Source: Druceiella hillmani (lineage: Eukaryota; Arthropoda; Insecta; Lepidoptera; Hepialidae). From it: 64,000 nt of DNA. Each line of letters starts with the position of its first letter. Positions within the stretch are counted from its first letter, which is position 1. Location of the stretch: NCBI GenBank assembly GCA_039881145.1, contig JAYKKI010000004.1:51738501-51802500 (forward strand). The letters run 5' to 3'. The notes beneath the pieces were generated by a model that searched no databases, was not told the DNA's origin, and saw only the letters and a list, made by a program, of their open reading frames with translations. Shown piece by piece: positions 53,926-64,000 of this stretch. The translations under genes and the position numbers were made by a program.

Positions 53926-54563
53926 ATAAATACCCTTTGATGACAAAAGCGAGTTTTTAATTTTTTTTCAAACTATAAATTTTATTTATTTCATACTATA
54001 TAAAAAAAATGAGGCAGCAGCACTTAGATAGTTCCACGTTGCTGTGCCCTTCTCAATTTTTTTAAAATGCCCTTTTTAAAGTATTCATTAAAGTGTGTTG
54101 CGTATTTCTAAAAACAATTATTACGGGTTACAGTGTTTAGATATTATAGGTATTGTATTATAATAGGTATGAATGAATCCCATTTAGCCTGGCACACGCT
54201 GCTTTTTACATTTTTGATAGATCTTTGATCGTCTTTTTTTTATAAAAGTAGCCAAACCCTTTGAATATTTTTTTTAAATTTCAAAGTCGGCATTATGACA
54301 CTTTAATAGCTTTTCATTTAATATATCTTTCATATCGTTGATATCATTAATGAATATATCGTCGATCTTAGTAGCGCTTTAAGTTTCACCAACAATGTGC
54401 ATATCAGGATACGGTGATTGTATTATCTAATATAACGGTAGTGATCTAGATTTATAATACGATAATTCATTTTCTCGGAGTGGAGTGTTTTTGTGGGTCA
54501 CTATATTTATCACAACATCTATCAAAACGTCAACTCTAAGTATAACTAAGTTGGGTAAGGGGG

Positions 54564-56916
54564 GGTTATTTCGTGATACAGGTAAAGTCGTAATAATTTT
54601 CTAAACGTTGGCCACAGCTTTGCCTGTGAAGGAATCGGAGCGAGACCGTGTATATGGATGCATCAAAGAAGGAGCGAGATAATAGTATAAACTCTATTAC
54701 ATGACGTTTGAAGCTAACTTCTCGTCAAACTTTGAATTGCGCGCTGACGTGAATGGCGATCGGGTGAATGAGTTCGTACCGGCAAGTGGAAAAAATGCAA
54801 TTTTATCAAGAGATAAGATAAATTATGCTGATATTTATGCAATACGCATTAGTGTAATTAAAAACAAATCGAGCAAAGTATAAATGTGACAGAATTTCTA
54901 TAACTTTTCATACAAAACTTTTTAAGTTTGAGGATACGATTTTTAGGTTATTTTAGAAATATTTCTTAGTGATTTGAGTGAGGTGTTTTTTTTTCGATTT
55001 TGATCATGTTATCGACAATTTCATGATATTTTTGTGTTTATATAGTTAAATATACATCTTTAAGAATATTTTTTACTGTTTTTTTTGTCACGTCATTACC
55101 TGTAATTGCTTATTTTCAGTATTTTTGCAGAATTATTTCCCTTTTAACAGGCAGACATGTAAAAAACAGACAGTATTCCGCTCAGGACCTTGCACTTGCC
55201 TTGGATCTAGTAGAGAATCAACACAAATCACTGTATGCAGCCAGTAAGGTGACAGTACCATGGAGTACATTAAAAGACTACGTGAAAAAAGAAGACAAAT
55301 CGCTGGCTAAACTAAACAGACCCTTTGATTTAACTGCTGATTTAGAGGTAAAGCTATATCATTACATAATTACAATTCAGGAATTAGATTTTAGGCTCAC
55401 AGTTAATCAAATTCGACATACTGCGTTTGATTTGGCGAAGACTGTCAATAGAGATGTTCTGCTTAAGCCTAACTCTGAGGCAACTAGTAAGTGGTGGTGG
55501 GATCATTTTAAGAAAAGATACAATTAACACTTCGTGAGGTTGAGAACTTCTCTGCTTGCAGAGCTTCAATGGCTAGCCCTGTCTTAATTGCTGATTACTA
55601 TGATAAGGTAGAGATTATATTAGAAAATTTGGGCATCAAAAACTACGCAGATCGCATCTGGAACTGAAATGGAGTTAACTTATGTAACCATCAAAGGTAG
55701 AGTGGTTAGAGCTATTGGCAGACGCTACATATACAATAGGACTTATGCTGAAAAAGGAACAACCGCAAAAGTAATGGGCTGCATATGTGCAGATGACACA
55801 TGGTTACCTGCATTGGTAATATTAAAGGTGGTCAGGCACTTTAAAACAAGATGCTTTGCCAAATGCGATGGTGAAGTTATCTCCAAAAAGTTGGATAAAT
55901 GCTGAGATATTTTTGGAGTGGTTTCAGTTCTTCGTAAGCGCCATTCCAGATGCTCGTCCTATGGTGTTCTCACACTTCGCACATTAAACCAGAAGTAATT
56001 CAGCTTGCATGTGATAAATAAATGTACCTGCTCACTTTTCCTGCTCATAACACGCATATCCTACAGCCACTAGACGTAAGCGTTTACAAAACCTTAAAAA
56101 GTTTCTGGAGCGACAGTGTTAAGGGTTATAAGAAAAAGAACACCACACAGAAGCCAGATCGTTCAAATGTGCATCAAATATTGAACCCTGCTTTTGTAAA
56201 AGCTTTCTCATCAAGCACAATTAAAACGCCTTCATAAAATGTGGCATACGCCCTTCAAATAAAGATGCTCTGTGCCCATAAGCATTGACGCTATCGAGAC
56301 TTACTGAACAACATCAAGAAAGTAGCAGTCAATCAGTTGATAGTTCGGCTGTAGACACCCCAATGGATAATATGACAGACCAGCGGTAACAGCGACATCC
56401 GACATAGAAAATATTTTGAAAATTCCTACGCCAACCGTGTAGTGGAGAGCGGAATGAAAAAGACACGTAGATTCCAGATCGAGATGCCTAAATGACGAAG
56501 CAATAGCTGATTCATTATCACAAATATATAATATAGAAATTAAGATTAAAGAAACTGTGAATTGAGGAAGAATGACAAATGATGACGCAATTGCTGGTCC
56601 GTCTATACAACTAAAAGGATGTAACGCAGAAAAAAAGAGAAGAAAGAAAAGAAAGAATAAAGAAAATAAAGCTAGTGATAATGATTGGATGTGCAAAGTG
56701 CGTGATCTAACATTTTCTTATGATGCTCGAGCGAAAAATGGTAAAAAATGGGTCCAATGTTCTTAATGTTATCGTCCTTATTATAATATTTATTTAAATA
56801 TTGCTCCTGATGATGATGAGGTTTATGTTATTCAGTGTGATTCATGAGTAGAATTGAATCAATAAAGTTAATTTTGATATTATGTTATTGTTTATTTTAC
56901 CTATCACGGTATTACC
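54564..56916 (+). mobile_element. pogo/Tigger-type DNA transposon, dead copy
   Basis: Likely ends: GGTTATTTCGTGATACAGGT at about 54565-54584 and, inverted, TTTTACCTATCACGGTATTA at 56895 onward. They match at about 18 of 22 positions with small gaps. Total length of about 2.35 kb is normal for a Tigger-like element. It carries the transposase pseudogene described separately. Target-site TA duplication was not settled. Confidence 0.65.
55156..56855 (+). pseudogene. pogo/Tigger transposase pseudogene (CENP-B-like, DDE_1)
   Basis: Order of remains: an N-terminal HTH (ALALDLVENQHKSLYAASKV); a CENP-B-type HTH ending KWWWDHFKKRYN (to 55527); an SPVLIADYYDKVEIIL region; GRRYIYNRTYAEKGTT; VMGCICADDTWLPALVI; PEVIQLACDK; then FPAHNTHILQPLDVSVYKTL (from 56037) and NAFIKCGIRPSNKDAL. 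These are landmark motifs of the pogo group. Stops and frameshifts occur near 55527, 55665, 55903 and 56015, among others. The usual (C/M)DETG motif is reduced to a stop-broken WN.NG at about 55661-55672, and the D(S/G)HxSH motif to MVFSHFAH, so two catalytic Asp residues are lost. A C-terminal piece with a Lys/Arg-rich block (KKRRKKRKNKENK) is open at 56572-56766. Confidence 0.88.
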
Positions 56917-57763
56917 TTCTTACTATCACGACTTTGCAAGTATAGCTCACGAATTTACCTAGATTTACAATATAGTATCTTTTCAATAGCCAAACCTTTT
57001 TAAACATTCTGTTTCAAATATACATAGTACCTCCTACATTATACGCTCTAAACACGTAACTACTATAAATATAAATTGATTAAGTATAATTCGAGATTTA
57101 ACTTAAAATATAAATTTAACTTAAAATAAAAATTGATCACAATATAACCTCCATTTATCCTACGTTAATAAAAACGTAACGTCGCATTTTCAACTTTTCA
57201 AGTCTTCCAATATTCACATGTAAATAAACACGTACGTTTGTAATAACTGTTAATTTTTAATTGACCGGACACTTAGCGCTAGCCTGCAATACCGGTTAGG
57301 TTAAAATAACGTTAAGGTACATGCACACTAGACGTGTGACCGAGATTAAATAGTATCTGCAGTATTTGTCGAGGTCACTCTCTTTGATCAACCACTTCAT
57401 TAAAGATCGTGCGTATGAATGTTTGCAATCCGCAAACATGTTACAGTCTACTTACATGAAAAAGTAAATTATGACACTGTTCGGTTTCGGGAAATATTGA
57501 AGTTTTGTGAAATGGGAAAATATAGTGATCTTAAAATATTGTGAAAAATGTATCTTATGGCACGCTGAGGCAGTTAAGACATGCTATAAAATTATAAAAG
57601 GTAGCTTTCCCTTCGTAGGTATCGGCACTTTGTTAAATCTTAACCATATGTGAATTACGCTCTAGATTAAAATCACGTAGGTAAGACATTAACATTTTGA
57701 TATACTAATGTTAAGTGAAGCTCAATCATATATGAGAAGATGATCTGTACGTATACCAGTTTT
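56917..57763. other. Non-coding stretch
   Basis: AT-rich, no recognised feature. CTTAAAATATAAATTTAACT-type local duplication near 57100-57130. Confidence 0.35.
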
Positions 57764-58172
57764 TGAAGTTATACTTCTTTCGGCGCGTTATGAAAAAGTG
57801 ATGAGAGTGAAATTTTAAGATTCGTCACACAAAAGTTACAGTATGAAGTTGCAGCGGTTGCAGTCTCGAAACAAAAGCTATTGGCACCATCGTCGCCTCT
57901 GTTCATTGTTTTCATATTCATAATATTTATCCATATGGTTCTAGGGTCTACATTCACACACGTGTTTTAGTTTCATATAAGTGCGATTTATATATGTGCT
58001 GATAAATTATATTCAGTAGTGGTTTAAATTCAATATTTTGATTAATATATTTACTATTCGTAAATATTAGTGAAAAAATTGTGTTTATAGACTTTTTCAA
58101 GTGCTCCAATATAATTGAGGTTATCTATCCGTATATATTATTTAATGACGCCAAAGAAGTATAACTTCTCAC
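57762..58172. mobile_element. Possible MITE with about 22-bp terminal inverted repeats
   Basis: TGAAGTTATACTTCTTTCGGCG at 57762-57783 is mirrored by ACGCCAAAGAAGTATAACTTCTC at about 58147-58169, with 19 to 20 of 22 positions matching. The inside (about 365 bp) has a short minus-strand open frame with no recognised similarity. Size and structure suit a miniature element; no target-site duplication was confirmed. Confidence 0.6.
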
Positions 58173-61100
58173 GCGCGTACATAAGTACACGCACCCTTTT
58201 TTTTTATACAATTTCTCTGTCAAAAAGGCAATGTAACAAGCAACTTTTCAACAGCTAATGGAGATAATAACACAGTTTATAATACTGTATTTAAATAGCA
58301 AATCTACTAATTTTTTCACATTTACATCACATCTATTTTATTGTTACTTACTAGCTACATTTATTTAATTTCGTCTCTACAATCTATATCTTTCTTATAT
58401 TTCTAAGCAGTCTGATTTCCGTCATTATATACTCTAGAGTAATTTTCTGCATAGCTCTCAAAATATTTGCTCCAATAATGTGAAAACAGTTTTGAAAACG
58501 TTTTATTACATTTTAAAGTGGCTCTTTCTTCAGTGGCCCGCTCATTTTCAGTAATCTCATTCGGCTTTATTTTTGTACAGTTTTTCAACATATCTCATTA
58601 GCGATTTTATATTGTAAACAGAGGTAAACTTACTTTCTTATTCGCAAACTCCCACGATCTATATACCGTATTCTTTATAAGCTTCAACCATATTAATTTT
58701 TATAAACTTTATTGATTTACATGACAAAACTGAGAGCACAAATACACTTTACCAACTGATTTTTGTTATTGCGTCTGTTGTTTCGATCGAAAAAACTTTT
58801 TCTTTTATCACCTAAACACCTGATGTAAGTTTTTAAGTAACTATGAAGTATACATTTTACAAAATTATTCAGGATGAGACAAAAATGTTAGCTTCTATAT
58901 AGTCAAATAAATAATAATAATAAATATATAGTCTAATAGTAACTTTTGTTCTGGAGCAAAGATAGCAGTGAATCATCTAAGTTTTTCCTAGCAAGATCTG
59001 AGGTGCCACTATAAAAAGATGCCCATGGATGAGTGCTGCGGTTTTTATTAGCATTGTATAATTCTGTGACCTGTCTGTATTGATTTCTGCGTGGTAGTTT
59101 TGTTTCATGAACTTATTGGATCTTTCTTTTGTATTTGTTTACCATCTATAAATTTGTGGTCATTGTGGATCAGTTATCGATATACACCCTTTAGATAGCA
59201 CCTGTGTTTTTGGAATAGGTAAAAATACTTGGTAGTAAAAAAACTTGTATCTTTCATTTTGCTAGGTAATTAACATTTATGATTATAATTCAAATAAAAT
59301 CTAAATTTTACTTAAAATAGTCATAAAAGGTACAGCTCGCATATGCTCGTTTTGCTCTAGCCGCTTTGTTCTCTGGGGTATACGTGCGTTCTCATTAAAC
59401 CTGACCTAGCTTTGATGTAGTGACTATTTAAACCAATATAGAGTGGAATAGACATAATGTAATAATCATGCATTGATATTGTCATAAAATGCTAAGAAAC
59501 GGATAAAACGCAATGTACAAAACTTCATCTTTTGTAAAAAAAAGTCGACATTTGTATTTGTTTTCGCACAACAGCCATGCCGATTGCAGTTGGAGTGTAA
59601 AGAATGTCATAGGCCGTGGAGTCGCGGTAAATTTTAGGACAATAGTTTTAGAAGGGGCGTTCGCTTTATGCAGGATGCCAACCTTGCACGGTCTTTTTAA
59701 CTATTTATATAAAAAAACATTACTAGATATTGTTTTCAAGAAAATATAATGATGAGAAAAAGTTTTGCATAAAGAATCGGATGGCTAAACGACGAGATGC
59801 GTTCTGATCTTAATAAAATTGGCATTTCTGTCCTAATAAAATACTGCGACATATTTTTTATGCATGTGTTCTCACTCTAATAGGTATAGACTAACTGTTA
59901 TTACTTTAGATTATTCACAGTAGAGTAAAACAATGCTAACAGTAGGATACATTTACAGTAGGACAAAACAATGCTAACAGTAGGATACATTCACAGTAGG
60001 ATAAACAGTCTAGATTTTTATCTTAGAAGTTAAAGTGAAAAATAATTTTCTTGCTCGAAAGTCATGTGTTTACTCATGAATAACAATGTTTGATCACCTA
60101 CGTGTGATCATTCTCATTATTGACACGTGGGACTGAACTTTATTCTATTTTGTCTTAATTAAAAGCAGAAAAAATAAAATAAATTTTTGGTGCACTTTAC
60201 CAAAAATTCTCCACTCGACGATTATATATAAGCTGAAATGACATTATAGTTTAAAGCTTAAATCCTAAACTTACCGTGTCGCTGATACCAAATCGAACCG
60301 TAGTTTTTGAGCACCTTAAAATTATTTAAGTATAGATTTGAGTAATTTATATTTTAATGCCGACTCATTGGAACAGTCAAAATTCATAATAAGTGTTGGA
60401 TAAATTTAATACCTAATCTCAATTACTACAATAAATTATAATAACAGGGAAAACATACTTCCGGGTACCCACCCAAGGTTTGAAATTATCGTCTCTTATG
60501 ATTGTTCATAGACTTATCGTGACTTATATTTCTGTTGCATTTTAGGGTTTTAACTTACCTGATATTGAAAGCCCTATGCTTATAAACACCCATAATTAAC
60601 AATTTCACTGTACATTAGTTTTTCCAAGGATTTGATTCAGATTAAATTCGTAACTGCTTGACAAAGATTAACACTCGTAGAGAAGAAGATAAAACTTTAA
60701 CACCGTATAAGTTAGTTTAACTCTAAACTAATAAACAAAAAATTCATTAAAATATTTTCGGTAACTTTCGTACAAAGAGGTAAAAAATTAATAAACACAT
60801 ATACCAATGACAAAGACTCAAATACGAATTTTCTGTAATAATTCGATTTATAGATATAGTTCATTTAAAGCTTTATTAATACATATTAAGTATTAAATTT
60901 GCAATTTTCATTCTAGCCATTTTATATCTTATCTTTAATTTAAATTAAAATCCCAAATTAAATATATTTTGCCTTATATTCATGGTATTCAATTTTTAAA
61001 ATCAATCATTTAAGTTGACTTTTTGTTTGGAACTTATTACAAGCAAATAAAAAAATTGACTTTTTTTATTACGCGAAAATAGACAGTGCGGTTTGTAACA

Positions 61101-63228
61101 AAGACTAAAGGATATTTCTATTGAAACGTTGAAAATAAAAGATATTTTTTATTGAAAAATACATTATTTTTCAGTGATAAAAACCCAAATAAAAAAATTG
61201 TATAGATTATATTCGTCTTATATTTTCGAGAGGATACCAAAAAAATATTGTTATTCTAATTAACCAACACCTGTTTACATTTATGTGTATATTGAGTGTC
61301 ATCGCTAAGGAGGCTAAGAGTTATTACTGGGTTGGCTACTACCTTCCACATCATTTCTGGCTATGTTTATATTTATGACTATTTTTGCACTCTTTCCATT
61401 AAATGCTCCATGTTAACAACATAACATTCATAGAGTAAAATACCTATCCATATATCGGATATCGCTAGCATAATAACCTAACCAAAATAACCACCTAAGA
61501 TATATTGCCTTAAAATATATATTATCGATGAAATGGTGGGTTACATGATGTGTACATACATAAATATTTTCATAATTTAACTACCGTCTGTGACCGCCTT
61601 TAAGGATTGCAAACGACGATGGCAATCAAACAACCGTGACGCACGATAACTTGCAATGCAGACAGCCGATAATAATCAAGTTCCACAATATTCGGAGACG
61701 ATAGAACACATGATATTTAATACTTTAATATACGCATTGGAGCATCAAATTTACGAAGATACTAAAGAGTCATAAATATGATTTGCGTCTAATGAACGTC
61801 TGTTAAAACAATAAATGCATTTGGTTCGTCGGTCTTTGGAGATATGAAGTTGTAGCAAGTGTCATTCGTTGGCCATCGCGCGTTAGCTTAGTGTGTACTC
61901 ACCTTAATATGGACGCGCTTCGTGATTCAAATAACCATCATCAATCATTTTGCAAATTTATTCCGGTCTTTTATGAATTTGGGCTGATAACTGTAGCAAA
62001 ATATAGGTACCAGCCAAAGCCAGATTACTCCCTCTATGTTGAATGTCTCTCTATGGTTGTGTTCATACCCACATATAATTATGTATATGACAAATAAGAG
62101 GGGGTATTTGGATATGTCACTGGCACTCTGATCTGAAGTTTTATTCTAGTTCGTGCCATTTAAAAAATTAAAATTAAAAATGGAGACAATGTAGGCAAAA
62201 AATGGGGCAATGAACAATTTCTTTAGATCCATTAAGTAGTTTTAGAAACATTTTAGAAATAAACAATTAATGTCAGATATTTTACCTGCTTTATGCTTAG
62301 TAACATGCGTTATTATGATAATATTTTTAAAAATCGTCGGAATGACCATGTATAATTAGAAACGTATGTCACGCATACGTCGTTATATGTAATAAATTTT
62401 ATGTCTTAAAAGTTTGCCTTCTTTTAGTAGGTCGAAATATTTCCAGTGGTTGCTGTGACTTTTTAAAAATACAAAACGTTACTTTAGTATGTCGAATAGA
62501 ATGATGTCGATTTAATTGTATTTACTTCCATAGAGGTAACATAATTGAATAAGTAAACAAAAAAATCAACTTTGCTTTTAAAGGCGACGAATCTATATTT
62601 ATTTTTCAAAAAGCGAACATTCTTTATTGAAAAATGTTTACGTATTTAGATAATTACCACTTTCGACTCCATGATTAAAAATATTTTTATTCCATAATTG
62701 TAAAAAGAACAAGATGTGGCGCCATGCGTAACGTGACCATACGTCCATCCCTCTTCAATACTCCGTCTCAATGTCTCCGAGGAAAGCTTGGGGACGTGGA
62801 ATTGTCCCGTTTTCATTTAATCTCAATGAACAACCTTTAGCCCACTAAAAAAATAAGTATTATTATTTATTAAAATAAATGTTTATTTAATAATTATAAT
62901 AATATCATATAAAATAAAATTACAACAATATAGGTGGGAAATTGTATATTTCAAAGAAAATATTTTTCTATAGTTACAGAAAATTTACGGAATATTTGTC
63001 TCATGCGCTCTGCGGCTACTATTGATAGCGTCGAACTGTCGAGTCATGCCAACACCTACTGGTATTATTTTTAAATAAACATATAAAATTCAAAAACAAT
63101 AATAAAAAAAGAAAGCTGAATATGTTACTTCGGTCATAAATATTTTTTTTAATTTTCACGTAACTTGCAAAATTACAATTTGGTATGCAGCTGTTAAAAT
63201 ATGTATGCGCGTGCACCTACTGACGATG
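58173..63228. other. 5-kb AT-rich tract without recognisable genes
   Basis: No transposase, host exon or RNA gene recognised. A two-and-a-bit-unit tandem repeat lies at 59912-60006 (listed separately). Bases 62715-62825 carry words such as GTGACCATACGTCC and GGGGACGTGGAATTGTCCCG, which look like ends of a DNA transposon, but no protein is present. The open frame at 59513-59749 is unassigned. Confidence 0.4.
59912..60006. repeat. Tandem repeat, 39-bp period, about 2.4 units
   Basis: The unit is TTCACAGTAGAGTAAAACAA followed by TGCTAACAGTAGGATACA, starting at 59912, 59951 and (partial) 59990, with a few differences. The sub-motif ACAGTAGGAT/A itself recurs within each unit. Confidence 0.9.
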
Positions 63229-63380
63229 ACGTCACGTAATCACATGGAAGGCCTTGTGTAGTAGAAGGTGTTGGTCATGCCCGCCGCCCGTGCACCTCGT
63301 TGCCATCACTGTCACGTCACTCGCGCGCCAATGTGATGTTTTATTGTTTTTATTTACAATATTCTTGATTTGTTTGCATC

Positions 63381-63990
63381 GTGGTCTATTTAAAAATTGT
63401 GGTGTTTTGTGGCGACAGTATAATAAGAGGTGATAATAATGTGTACCCAAAATTAAAACCATATATCAAAAAATCGTTAATAGGTATGGGATGTGGAGCC
63501 CATACAACTCACAATACAATAAAATCAGCTGTAGACGGTCTTATTGTAGACTTTAAATATATAATTGTAAATATTTGTTCGTGTTTTTACATTTACACGG
63601 TTCGAGTAGAAGCACCAAAAGAATTTTGCAGCAAAACTAATACAGAGTATCGACAAATGCTTTGCTATAGCAAGACATGGTGGTTTGCACTTATGCCTGC
63701 CATCGAAAAACTTTGGAGAATGTACCAGTCATTGAAAAAATATTTCCTCCTTGCATCGAAAAATGTCCTATTATATTAAACAAATTTTTTTTGAAAATTC
63801 TAGCACAGATCTGTGGTTTTATTTTATGCACGCTCAGGCGGCGAGCTTTCATCAAGCTGTGTTGAAAATCAGAGGACAGTATATTTCGGCAATTGAAGCT
63901 GCAAAAGAAAGACAATTTGACACAAACACAGACTACTCAGTACCTACCATATACAGTTCGTTGTTTATAAAAAAATCGGAAAGATAGCTT
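63381..63990 (+). pseudogene. hAT-like transposase relic, running to the right edge
   Basis: The first frame (63381-63779) reads FCGDSIIRGDNNVYPKLK, LIGMGCGAHTTHNTIKSAVD, IYTVRVEAPKEFCSKTNTEY and QMLCYSKTWWFALMPAIEKL. The trace then shifts frame to KCPIILNKFF (about 63751) and again to FFENSSTDLWFYFMHAQAAS, then HQAVLKIRGQYISAIEAAK, to 63987. CGDN..NNVYxKLK, GxGCxAHxxHN and SKTRWLxLxPAIER are landmarks of an hAT-type RNase H-like domain family widespread in insects. Two frameshifts and missing residues (for example CGDN become CGDS) mark it as a pseudogene. Its start and end are not in view. Confidence 0.75.
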
Positions 63991-64000
63991 TGATATTGAC

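Noticed and set aside
58403..58591. 62-codon minus-strand frame with Glu/Arg-rich start
   Set aside because: No known similarity, no supporting splice sites and single occurrence.

Overview
This is AT-rich animal nuclear DNA, about 70% A+T by eye. It almost certainly comes from an insect. The one recognisable host gene is an orthologue of Drosophila Disabled (Dab), the endocytic and signalling adaptor with a PTB domain. The transposon families (piggyBac, hAT, Tc1/mariner, pogo/Tigger, a jockey-like LINE, a tRNA-derived SINE) and the long AT-rich introns fit an insect. I cannot assign an order.

Layout. Dab lies on the minus strand and fills the left half. Ten coding exons were found between 35809 and 832. 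Their splice sites match GT/AG and their reading phases agree throughout. In transcript order they are: two exons with most of the PTB domain (35809-35595, 32306-32163); the PTB C-terminal helix plus linker (17494-17345); a Dab-specific VDLEQEL/DPFGDSF exon (15718-15500); a Pro/Ala-rich linker (about 14611-14318); a large exon with the LDPLGTGR/FFQELKNPPKK block and a cluster of DPF motifs (7720-7058); a proline-rich exon ending in a short helical segment (6455-5913); the longest exon, acidic and disordered (5108-4061); and two GC-richer exons with Pro/Arg/Ser and SPW motifs (3580-3347, 931-832). Both ends are missing. The exon with the start codon lies upstream of 35809 and was not found. The last exon(s) lie beyond the left edge. 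About 1,200 codons are present.

The Dab introns are full of mobile-element debris. Intron 6597 bp long between 14318 and 7720: a non-autonomous piggyBac-like copy and a LINE reverse-transcriptase relic. Intron of 14.7 kb between 32163 and 17494: an hAT relic, an almost full-length but dead piggyBac transposase, nested inverted repeats, SINEs, a LINE 3' end, a Tc1-like copy with terminal inverted repeats, and two striking palindromes. Intron between 35595 and 32306: another piggyBac-like copy.

The right half (35.8-64 kb) has no host exon I can support. It is either the first intron or upstream region of Dab, or intergenic DNA. It holds a truncated piggyBac-like copy, long TA microsatellites, a decayed intronless ORF of unassigned family (about 49.0-50.5 kb), a dead pogo/Tigger element (about 54.6-56.9 kb), diverged tandem repeats, a possible MITE (57.8-58.2 kb) and an hAT-like transposase relic running off the right edge.

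I found no CRISPR array, rRNA, functional tRNA or bacterial-type operon. The observations most worth checking are the Dab gene structure with its repeated short motifs, the four-copy piggyBac-like family carrying a transposase N-terminus, the 93-bp near-perfect nested palindrome at 26.2 kb, and the roughly 420-bp full-length palindrome at 30.4 kb.
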